This document shows positions 52,751 to 62,759 of a stretch of DNA of 64,000 nucleotides, in pieces. The position numbers and the translations under genes were made by a program. Location of the stretch: contig CM066924.1 of the NCBI GenBank assembly GCA_033964015.1, positions 1,860,001 to 1,924,000 of the forward strand, read 5' to 3'. Every line of letters begins with the position of its first letter. The first letter of the stretch is position 1. Source of the stretch: Scolanthus callimorphus. Its lineage: Eukaryota > Cnidaria > Anthozoa > Actiniaria > Edwardsiidae. Below the pieces are notes generated by a model that was not told the DNA's origin, ran no database searches, and saw only the letters and a program-made list of their open reading frames with translations.

Positions 52751-52990
52751 TGGCGCCGTGGCGCAGTTCGTTAGCGCGTGACTCGGAGAATCTCTTGAAT
52801 GAAGTTAAGCCGTTCCGACGAGGTTAGTAGTTGGATAACCATGACCAACCATGAGGGGATGGTGGGGAGATATACCGAGAGGGGAGGTAAGTCATGTCCG
52901 TAGCCAGGGGAGGATGGTTTAGGGTTCAAAGGTCGTTGCATGGACCCGAAAACAATGGTTTGGGCATCCCCCCCTGTCAGTAGCAAAGTC
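52751..52990 (+). mobile_element. SINE with tRNA-like head joined to 5S-rRNA-like segment
   Basis: 52751-52795 reads GGCGCCGTGGCGCAGTTCGT then TAGCGCG, like the acceptor and D arm of a tRNA. From 52801: GAAGTTAAGC, 11 bases, GGTTAGTA, 1 base, TTGGAT, 5 bases, TGACC (ending 52846). In animal 5S rRNA the same words occur in that order at nearly the same spacing (12, 1 and 3), covering the internal promoter. A G-rich body follows to about 52990. The 3' limit is uncertain and no tail repeat is clear. Confidence 0.6.
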
Positions 52991-54284
52991 ATAAAAGTCA
53001 ACTGGAAAGGGTCCATTCCAAATACACTGCAGCACGCACATTAAATAAGTGGGTGAGCACTAATAAGCAGGGAGGGGAGGGATGTTAGTTACATTAACGG
53101 TGAACTTCATGGAGAACCATCTATTGAACCGGAAATGGATACATACATAGTCCGAGGGTGACGACTTAGAAGCGATTTGCATACAGCAAATAGCTTCAAA
53201 ATAGTTATACATCCTTGTCCCCTGTTTGCGCATCTTATTATGCAATTCTTATGGTCATGCGAACGTGCTGCGAATTCTTAAGAAATCAGCATGCTTAGCC
53301 TGTAAAAGTCATAACTTGATGCTAGCCCTCGGTAAATGCGTAAACCGATTTGAATAGGCGTCACTTCCCATGTCGTGTGGAGCGCTTACAATGCTGGTGG
53401 CCAACAAAGAAATACTGCCTTCAGCTCCATAGGGATGTTAAAACGCTTATCTTGGATGTCTTTGAATCATTGGTATTGATAAGATAGGCGCAGTCGGTGA
53501 AATATTAAATGTATCAATGAAATTCTGATAGGCCATTTCTTTTGAATTCTTTTGTTTAAATATTGCTATTGCTAAACATTTTAAAGAGTAAGACGTTGAT
53601 ACTACGGAGCGTGGCATTCAAATTATGGCTGATTTAAGGTGAAAGTATCTCGCTGTAACGTGATAGAGCAAGTAGGTATTTTATTTTTGATTTTTGGTAA
53701 CTTTTTTCAGACAAATGTTCGTCTCTTCAAATTAGTCGTGGCTTATTTTTGGCCCAACAATTTTTTACGTGTGAATCAGCATTTATACCGATTTGAACAG
53801 ACGTCACTGCTCGTCTCCTGTTGAGAGTTAAACTGCTTATTTCATGGAGTGAAAGTTTAAAAGGCACTTCACGCATTTACTCGACAAAAAGTTAGTTAGA
53901 AGAACTTTCTGGAATAGAGAATCCACGTGACCTTGTATCTGACACAAAGACAAAATTATGAGATGAAACTGGCTATAGAATCCAATATTTTGTTTTGGGG
54001 TGTCGAATAATTCGTTCAGTGCCTGCTGCTAAATCTTCACCTCTGAATATGCTTTGACGAAAATATTAACACTCTGTCTATAGGCATTGTGATTACGACA
54101 ATGCGCAGCGTTTCCTATTGGTTTATTCATTCAAACGAGACCTGAATTAAGAATTCTTTGTGCGTCGCACTTTACGTAGGGATATTTAACATATAGGCAC
54201 CGGTTTGGTGATTCAGAGCCTTCAGAATTGCCCCAAGGTTCATAGATCTAACGAAGACTTAGCTGAATCAAGAATACGGTCATC

Positions 54285-57200
54285 ATGACGGACGTAAACA
54301 TTGGAGGAATTCTGGGAATCGCAGCATTTTATGTGCTTATTCTGGTGATAGGAATTTGGGCTGGGTGGTATAAACGGAAAAGCGGGTCCGAAGACCCCAT
54401 TTTGCTGGGTAGAAGTCTTGGTTATTTTGTTGCTGCCTCTACAATATCAGGTTTGTAATTTTAAAATCGTTCTCACAACCTTTTGTACGCTAATTGCGAT
54501 ATAATTGTACGAGCTCCCACTTTATGATTTCCGAACGCCAAACTGCATTTTGGCTTCCGAACATCAAGCATTTTATAAAATTGTTCTACGCTTCGTTTGC
54601 ATTTTTTGGTGGAAATTTGAAAACCGCGTTTTGCTAGTTGGCATAGAGTTTGGGCAGAATTATGAAAATTGCAGTGAAATATAGCTGAAGCTTATAGAAA
54701 TGGCAAAAATCTGGAATTCCCTACAACACGCAGTTAATGTTAATTAAGTATCGGAAACTTCGTACCTATCATCTTAGACACCGTCTACACTAACGCGTTC
54801 TCGTTTGAATCCGTATACGTTTTGATACGTTTAAGCCTTTCGTCCACACTAACACGCTGATCGTTTTCATCGAATCCGTATAAGTTTGAAAACGCTCTCA
54901 AAAGTGAATAAAACGAATCAGTATACATATCGTTTTAGTGTGGACGGTCGAATCCGGTTAAAAATGAAAACGATAAACGTCAACTGTACGTAACTGTACC
55001 ATAATTAATTTAAGACTGTTCTTGCACACGCCAACATCAAATAAAAACTGATCGCTTGTTTGGAGCTAATATCTCATCTACACTAACACGCTGCGAATCC
55101 GTATAAGTTTGAAAACGAATACTTTTGAAAACGCGTTAGTGTGGACAAGGCCTTAGTTTCACCTAAACTGCACTCTGTTAATTTTCCTTGCAGACTAGCT
55201 AGGACATCGAAAACTCAATTCTGGTAACATTTCGAATTTGCGAATAGGCTACTGAATGGGAAGGATACACCCGTAACGAATATGTTTGTTGATCATCCGA
55301 GCAACGCGATTTGATTTAAAATTTCTGGGATCTTTTTGTAGTGACTTAAACGAGAAAAGTAGTGACCTATATTTCTTTGACGCAGAAGTCCAAAGACTGT
55401 TAAGAATAACGATTGGAAAAATCTTGGAATAAAATGATTTTCTTAAGTTTCGATAAAAAGTACACTTTGGTGTTATCACAGACATTTTCTCTAAAGCTCA
55501 GAAAATGCCAAAAAACCAAAACATTGATTTGAGGCTCATCTGTCAAATAATTTTCGCATTCTCCATAAAGTACTCTGTTACTTGGTGCCTTCCGGTTCTC
55601 TCATAATACATTGAGTGTTATTGGCGGTAGTTTCTTAATATAAAGTACTACCGCCCGTTCATCGAAACTGCACAATTCGTCATGTTACATATTTTTGCTA
55701 CCTGGTGTTTGATTGTTTGCGTGCATGCTTAGATAGACCCATGGTGCAAACTCGGAAATCTTTGTTACATCAGTTGTTAATATGCCAGCGACGTTATGTT
55801 TTTGTAAAAAAGGCTCTTAACTCGAAATAATACGAAGTCGCCTTTTTGTGGAAGTATGTGATGGTTTATCGTTCAAAGAAGCAGGGAATCTAAATCTTCA
55901 GTGACCTCTAGAATAGTCTCATTGTGAAAATATTTTAATTTCTAAAGGTACCTTAAACTGCAAAATATACGTCGTATGTTTGTGCCATCCCTGCCGCGAA
56001 ATTTACATTTACAAAATTGACCACTTAAGCAGCACTCGGAAGTCAGGCATTTAAAACCTCAGCCAGGCATGTACGTCAAGAGTTACTCAGAGCGATCTGA
56101 GTTCGTATCGGCTCTCATAAATTTCTTTACATCCGTTTACATGAGGCGGGTCTGAAAAACGGCCTGACCGGCACGAGTTCATTCCGGTTGCTGACCCGAC
56201 ACGAACGACTTTCGTTTCCGTACCGGTCTTCCGTACCGGTCTTCCGTACCGGTCTCATCGCTCTGAGCTTGTACCGGTCTCATGTAATCACCTCTGTAGT
56301 TGCAAATAAGGCATGAAGGCTGGTTCTTAGCTCAGTTGCTGCGTGTTTATCGCCGGGTTTGTCGTACGTCTACACGCAAGTCTTAATTAGCGCGGATGAC
56401 GAGTTGTCACGAACAGAGTAAAGCATCGGTAATTAAAATGCATCATTGAGCGTATGAGAGCAAATCAGAAGTAATTCTTAGTGATAAATCAAGAAATGAT
56501 TTAACTGTCTATGCTGCCTAACAAAATAAGTTTTATGAAAATGTTTGCTGCAATTTTTCTCCCCATTTGACAAAACAATCACTAAAAACTACATTGTAAC
56601 GATTTCTCTATAGTACTCAAAGAAACGACTTTTCGGCTCTTGATTCATAGGGAAAACTCTAATACGAAATACAAGCCGAAGGAAAGCGTTGCTTAGGAAG
56701 TTGCAAATAGGGCTTGAAGGCTAATCCTTAGCTCAGTTGCTGCATGTTTGCCGAAAGTCTACATAAGTCCGATCCTAATTAGCGCGGATGACGATTTGTC
56801 ACGACCAGTTGAGTAAAAAGCATCGGTAAAATGCATCATTGAGCATACGAGAGCAATTTGAAGTGATTCCTAGATGATAAATCAATAAATGTTTTAAGTG
56901 TCTATGCTGCCTAACAAAGCAAATGTTTCTGAAAATTTTTGATGCAATTTTTCATTCTCCTCATTTCGCAAAATAATCACTGAAAACGACATTGTAACGA
57001 ATTTCTTTTTAGTGCTCAAATAAACGACTTTTCGGCTCTTGATTCACAGGGAAAACTAGAAAACGAAATACAAGCTGAAGGGGAGCATTACTTAATTAAG
57101 TTGCAAATAGGGATTGAAGGCTAGTTCTTAGCTGTTGCTGCATGTTTGCCGTAAGCCTACGTAAGTCCGATCCTAATTGGCACGGATGACAAGTTGTCAC

Positions 57201-60200
57201 GAACAGTCGAGTAAAGCATCGGTTAAATGCATCATACGAGAGCAAATCAGAAGTAATTCTTAGATGATAAATCAAGAAATAATTTAACTGTCTATGCTGT
57301 CTAACAAAACACATTTTGTGGATGTTTTTGCTGCAATTTATAATTCTCCCCATTTGGCAAAATAATCCCTGAAAACGATATTGTAACGATTTCTCTGTAG
57401 TACTCAAAGAAACGACTTGTCGGCTATTGATTCACAGGGAAAACTCTAAAACGAAATATGCCGAAGGAGAGCGTTGCTTAAGTTGCAAATAGGGCTTGAA
57501 GGCTAGTTCTTAGCTCAGTTGCTGCATGTTTGCCGTAAGCCGCATCATTGAGTCTAGATGCTGTCTATGCTTCCTACCAAAATAAGTTTTATGAAAATTT
57601 TTGCTACAATCTTTCTCCCCATTTGTCAAAATAATCACTGAAAACGACATTGCAACGATTTCCTTGTAGTACTCAAAAGGAACGATTTTTCGGCTCTTGA
57701 TTCACAGGGTAAACTTTAAAACGAAACCATTTTATGACGTTAATAGGAATAATGTGCTATGTAATGCAATTTAGGTTTGTTAGAGAAATGCCGTTGGGTT
57801 GTACACGTCTCTGCTCCGCCATAATGGTTGCGTTCCTCAAACAATTTTGAACAAATAAAAAACGCATTTATGTCTATAGAACGGACAAGCCAAACTTTCG
57901 TACTCATGGTACTAATCAGATATTTTGACCCTGTGGTCACAAGAGTTTACCTAGATTATATTTTAATTTTTACAGCACGCAAAGCATTTAATAGCGAAGA
58001 ATGCGAGCTCGTCTGCTCGCATGGGAGAGGCTCTGGGGAGATCCTTCGCTGATTGGCTGATTTGAACAATAGAGCATGCGCAGCATAGCTCTGTATCAAA
58101 TCTTTCCCACGCATCAATGGCTGTCACCAGAGTCTCCCCCGCGAGGTGACGAGCCGGGGAGCTCTGGATTCGAGAATACTATAACGTTATCAATATGGAT
58201 GTTTGGCTTGCGCGCGCAGACGCCCCTTTACGAGTCCCTTCCGGCAGTGGTGTCGATCTTCGAAGGCTATAAAATATGAGGCAAGATCTACGACACAGTT
58301 TGAGTGCACTATGCTCGAAATACACGTATTTGCAATAACAGTGTCATTTTGCGTTATTATGCTTTAGCTACATGGATTGGGGGCGCTCATCTCTATGCAA
58401 TGGCCGAGTACGTCAACACACCAGGTCGAGGGATGGCCTGGGCACAACTCGGCTGGGCTTACACAGGAAGCCTTTTACTCGGTAAATATATCTAAATGCT
58501 AAGGCTCAGTATGAGCAATGAATGCTGAAAAATGACAATTAAACCTTGGGGTCAAATTTTCGGCTTTATTTAAAAGCCTTTACCAGGGCAACTTGTCTAA
58601 CAAGTCTCCGTGCTTGTCCAATTTAGAAAAGAATTGAGCTCAAAAATCCCTTTGAACTCAAAATTGGATTCGACCTACGGCCTCATGTTTCTTATTATAT
58701 CTTGGAATACTTGAAAGACAAATTTCAGTCGGCAAGTTCTTAAATCACTACTAGGTGCTGATATGCGGTTCTTCCTGTCATGGAAAAAAAAAACACTGAC
58801 CATCATTGTTTTTGTGCCAGGTACCCTTATCGTCAAAATCATGCGTGAGAGAAACTACAAGACACTTCTGGATCCGTTCCAAGAACGTTACGGCACCTAC
58901 TTTGGCGCTTTACTGCTCCTTCCGCACTTCCTTGGGGAGCTCGCCTGGGCGGCGTCCGTACTCGCCCCTCTTGGTGATACCCTGAGTGTAGTGGCTGGGT
59001 TCAACAGAACCGCAACCATCGTCGTGTCGGCGGCTATTGCAGTCCTGTATACTCTGTTTGGTGGGCTCCTATCTGTGGCGTATACAGATATTGTTCAGAT
59101 GGCCTGTGTTTTTATCGGAGTGGTAGGTGGAATGGTTTTAGTGCAATTTTCATAGTTCTGAGAACTAAACGCACTAACAAACCCCGCGGTTATTTATTTT
59201 CTGTCAATCAAGCGAGCTATCATGGCTGATTCCACGCAGGACTAGCTAGTAGGCTTCAAAACCAAGTTTTCCACCATGAAATGTAAACGAAACTCCCGTG
59301 TACCTGTCCAAAATGTTGGGCGTTCGGAAATGTTAATTTGGAGTTATTATGCAGAATTATGGAAATCGCAGTAATGAGACGTCAGCCTGACCTAGAAAAT
59401 TGTTCGTCTTATCGTCATAAAAGTAACATGTATTATACCTGTAGGTCTAGACTAGTATTCACTTAGCGAATTTTTGCAGAAATCCATCCACGGGAAAAGC
59501 TGAATTTCTCACGGCACACGTGAGAAAACATGGGAGAAAAACTACAAGACCTACCTACTTGATCCGTTCCAAGAACGATACAGGCACCTTCTTCGGGAAG
59601 TGCTTCAGATTTCACATGGATAGGGCTAGCCATGGGAAATCCAAACACTTCCCATTCTTCTACCATGGGAAATTCAGCTTTTCCCATGGATGGATTTCTG
59701 CAGTTAGCCCTGTATCAGATACTACGGATAAGATACTTTTCTGAAATACTCGCACGCGCTAACAGTATATTGATGAACGATAATTATTTGAAATACTGCA
59801 TGGCAATTGCACGTGACCTTACCTCATCACTGGTGTCTAAAATCCCAAAAGACATGCAGACAAATCGTGGGCAATTTTATGAGAAAGACAGCAATTTTTG
59901 AGCAACATTTAACACTACTTCAAGCAACTTTTTAGAAATATTGTGACAACTCGTGGCAAGGCCTCAATTTATTTGCTATTGTCCGTACTATCTTAGCGTC
60001 ACCTTCGTCGTGACTGACTCTGCGTGGGAAATATCTCCGATGTTTTTGGATTTTCAGAATTATTGTGGCAACTTGTGGATTTCTTCAAGCAACTTTTTAG
60101 AAATATTGTGACCGCAACTTGTGGCAAGTCCTATAATTGCCGTTTGCTTTTGTCTTTAGTGGCTTAGCGTGCCCTTCATCCTAACTGACTCTGCCGTGGG

Positions 60201-62759
60201 AAATATCTCCGATAGCAAGGACAAATGGCTTGGTACCATACAGCCTGGCATGACGGCCGTTTGGATTGACGTCTTCCTGCAAATTGTAAGTTTGATAAAA
60301 TATTTGCTTTGGACATTGTATGAAGTCAGGGCCCATAGGTAGGAGGCTATATTCTGGATTAGGCATTTTAGCAGACCGAGATACTACCGCCAGCCGACCG
60401 GCGGGCTGTTGTGCGGGAGGTTGGGATACATATGACCCGAAAACACCAACCTAATTTTTAAGAAAATTTCAATTTTTGACTGCAAATATCGCAGTCATAA
60501 TGAAAAGGCAGAGGCTCGTCATAAAATCTGATACCCCTGTTTAACCATTCGAGAAAATAATTTGAAAATTCAGTAGGGGGAGGGAGGAGTACTTTGTCCC
60601 GCCACCCACTACCAGCCCCTTCACAACAGCTCTAGGTGTCATTTCACACGCAGTCTATGAGAGGTTTTTAAAACTAATAAGGACTAGACAGGCTTCAAAA
60701 CCAATTGTTCTCCATAAAATGAATAACGAAACTTATAGCGCTGTTCACGCTGACGTCTTCCATTGTTATTAAGTAATGGTCCGTGTAAGAACTAGGCAAG
60801 CCAACGGCAAAGCATGCTGGAATGCAATTAATTTCTATTGAAAATATAGGCAATTTCATTGGCTTAGAAATGAAAATCAGTAAATTCACTATGCTAGAAA
60901 GACTTGTCTGAGGATTTTTAGGGAGACATAAGCACTTGTGGTACTCACACACAGGATATGCAATTTGTAAAGACTTTGTATGTGGGGAACCCAGCGTAAA
61001 ATGCTGATTCTCACTCCTTTGTTCTTCTTTAATCTGATTGGTCTAGAGACTATTTGTTGCCATATGTTCTCAAAGCAAGTCGAAATCTATCAATTTTTCT
61101 TTTTATTATGTTACTAGTCATGATACTGTGGTAAAAAAATAGGACATATCCTACGTGGGGAACCTTCAATGCCGTAGAACAATGGAGGTTTGCCTAGTTC
61201 TTGCATGGATGATTACTTAATGTGCCAACCAGAGATCGATTGGTTCACAGAGCAAAGGGCGTTATTCAATTTATGGTTGGTACATTAGCATTATAATGGC
61301 AATGTTGATAAGCAGTGAATAGCGCTATATGTACGGAAGGCAAACGCAGCTTACCGTTTGGAAATGTTAAGTGTGAGTCCGCAGAATTATGGAAAGCGAG
61401 GGAAAATTACTGTCGGCGTTTCCCCTGTTTTATATTTCCTTTTCCATCGGATTTTTCAGATGCTTGGAGCACTACCCGTACAGGAAATTTGGCAGCGCGT
61501 CTTGGCTTGTAAAACAACAACCGTCAGCATCTGCGCACTTTTGACCGCCGCCGCGGTCAGCGTGATCTTCTGTGCGCCTTCGATACTCATAGGGGCGGCA
61601 GCAGCCACGGCTGGTACGTACAAACTCGCGTCCCTTCTGTTCATCAGAACGGATTTCGTTAGCTAATGAAAAGTGTCGCGATCGCAGCGCGGCGCGGAAC
61701 CTTCTTCTCCACCTCGAGGCAAAACACAAATCACGGACGACAACCAATCAGATTGCATTGTCGCGTCACGCAAGACACTCGCGGACGCGTTCGAGGCAAG
61801 GCACAGCAAATCAAGAGCGCCCAATCAAATTGCATGGCCGAGGCATAAAAGAACGAGAGTCAATGAAATCGCGTAGTCGCGGCGCGGCGCCGCACGGTCA
61901 CCGTCGCAGCGTGGCACAACTTTATCATTCGTTTAGGTGTATTTTTTTTAGTTCTCGCATAAAGGTGCGCGCGCGATCCCCAATGCACCGAAAGGTGTAG
62001 TTTTATTAATTTAGCATAATACAAATAGCGTATGAAAATTTGCTCTTTATTGGTATTCAATGATTGAGTGAGTGATTTACAAATATAAATATTTTTGTGG
62101 ACTGAAGAATGGTTTCGTTAAATGCTCTTTAAAGCAGTATGCGTTAGTTATATGCGCCTTTTCTGTCAAACATATACAAGGTTTGTTCTATAGTCGTATG
62201 CATATTATCTGTCTCATATTTAACAATTAGTCGCTGAAGGTTTATTGTCGTTTTCTACTAAACACTCTCATTGATAGAGCGGATTTCACATGACTGTCAA
62301 GACTTGTTATGTAATTGCGATTGCTTTGCGTTCTCATTGGCTACTCGTTTTTCTCAGCCAATCAAATTCTGTAGTAAATACAATTGTGTAATTACTTAGT
62401 AATTGGTTCGGCTTGCGATTGGCTGAGAAAAAGCCATTTAGGAGCAAGTCGTGATTTCTCTCGATTCTGATTGGCTAGTGATTGCTCAATTGCATTTGTT
62501 TTCACGACAGTCATGTGAAAACCGCTCTAACACTTTAATTGGTGCTCTCGCAGACTGGACTCAAACAGACCTCAATCAAACCTCCATCGTTCCATACTTA
62601 ACCCTTCCGATGAGCCTGCAGTATCTGACACCAGAAGCGGTTGCATACATCGGATTAGGCGCAATAGCAGCTGCTATAATGTCATCCACAGACTCGATCT
62701 TTCTCGCGTCTGGTAACCTGCTGACACGTAACATTTATCATAAAGTCTTCAGACCAAAG
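54285..62759 (+). CDS. high-affinity choline transporter-like (SLC5 family), copy B, exons 1-6 (3' end outside window)
   Basis: Exons: 54285-54450, 58368-58481, 58821-59122, 60160-60285, 61460-61613, 62554-62759. The frame is open across all 1,068 bases with GT..AG junctions and phases matching copy A. Key stretches: start MTDVNIGGILGIAAFYVLIL, WYKRKSGSEDPILLGRSLGY, TWIGGAHLYAMAEYVNTPG, LLDPFQERYGTYFGALLLLP, VSAAIAVLYTLFGGLLSVAY then TDIVQM, KWLGTI, LGALPVQEIWQRVLA, YIGLGAIAAAIMSSTDSIFL and ending NIYHKVFRPK. It corresponds to the first two thirds of the CHT1/SLC5A7 family; two more exons (as 25147-25522 and 25907-26101 in copy A) are expected past 64000. The gene is probably functional; the choline substrate is inferred. 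Introns carry several MITEs and partial copies of exons 3 and 4 (59530-59605, 59990-60050). Confidence 0.9.
54775..55158. mobile_element. MITE built from a repeated CACACTAACACGCTG / GAAAACG word
   Basis: Left ACACCGTCTACACTAACGCG and right CGCGTTAGTGTGGACAAGGC are inverted. The interior repeats GAATCCGTATAAGTTTGAAA and contains internal CACACTAACACGCTG ends. Intron 1 of copy B. Confidence 0.75.
56162..56290. repeat. short tandem TTCCGTACCGGTC and related words
   Basis: CCGTACCGGTCTTC occurs three times in a row, with TGTACCGGTCTCATG following. Intron 1 of copy B. Confidence 0.7.
56300..57730. repeat. ~400-bp tandem repeat, four copies
   Basis: Units start TTGCAAATAGGGCTTGAAGG at about 56300, 56701, 57101 and 57483 (the last shortened). 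Each contains CTTAGCTCAGTTGCTGCATG, TCTATGCTGCCTAACAAA, AACGACATTGTAACGATTTC and TTTTCGGCTCTTGATTCACA. Intron 1 of copy B. Confidence 0.9.
57990..58178. mobile_element. inverted-repeat element, family 2, copy 4
   Basis: GAGAGGCTCTGGGGAGATCC facing GTCACCAGAGTCTCCCCCGC then GAGCCGGGGAGCTCTGGATT. 190 bases before exon 2 of copy B. Confidence 0.75.
59463..59707. mobile_element. MITE, family 4, copy 3, enclosing a choline-transporter exon fragment
   Basis: Inverted arms TTTTTGCAGAAATCCATCCA ... GAAAAGCTGAATTTCTCA and AAATTCAGCTTTTCCCATGG ... ATGGATTTCTGCAG. Between the arms, about 59530-59605 resembles exon 3 of copy B. Intron 3 of copy B. Confidence 0.75.
59530..59605 (+). pseudogene. fragment of choline-transporter exon 3 inside a MITE
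   Basis: GAAAAACTACAAGACC ... TTGATCCGTTCCAAGAACGA then GGCACCTTCTTCGG follows exon 3 of copy B (GAGAAACTACAAGACACTTC, GGATCCGTTCCAAGAACGTT, GGCACCTACTTTGG) over ~70 bases with small insertions. It reads EKNYKT...LLDPFQERY in one frame and then loses frame. Confidence 0.75.
59990..60050 (+). pseudogene. partial duplicate of choline-transporter exon 4
   Basis: CTTAGCGTCACCTTCGTCGT then GACTGACTCTGCGTGGGAAA and TATCTCCGAT parallels the first 55 bases of exon 4 (60160-60285). The preceding intron sequence (TTCAAGCAACTTTTTAGAAA and TATTGTGAC) is duplicated too (about 59920 and 60080), so this is a local tandem duplication, broken off mid-exon. Confidence 0.85.
60757..61222. mobile_element. possible ~466-bp inverted-repeat element
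   Basis: ATTAAGTAATGGTCCGTGTA then AGAACTAGGCAAGCC is mirrored by GGTTTGCCTAGTTCTTGCAT then GATTACTTAAT. Internal TGTGGGGAACC words recur near 60980 and 61155. Intron 4 of copy B. Confidence 0.55.
62275..62529. mobile_element. MITE, family 5-like, 24 bases before an exon
   Basis: Begins TAGAGCGGATTTCACATGAC and ends GTCATGTGAAAACCGCTCTA. Interior has nested mirrored words (TTGGCT..AGCCAAT, GAAAAAG/CTTTTTC-like). It ends at 62529; exon 6 of copy B starts at 62554, so the remaining intron 3' end is only 24 bases. Confidence 0.8.

Larger units (their letters stand above)
45646..54284. other. repeat-rich intergenic region
   Basis: No exon of a recognised family was found. Mobile elements and repeats listed separately occupy much of it. 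A minus-strand frame of 277 codons at 45674-46507 reads through a family 5 MITE and other repeats and has no recognisable domain. Stretches 49250-50515 and 50662-51656, and 52991-54284, hold nothing that could be named; a GT microsatellite lies at about 50307-50324. Confidence 0.6.
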
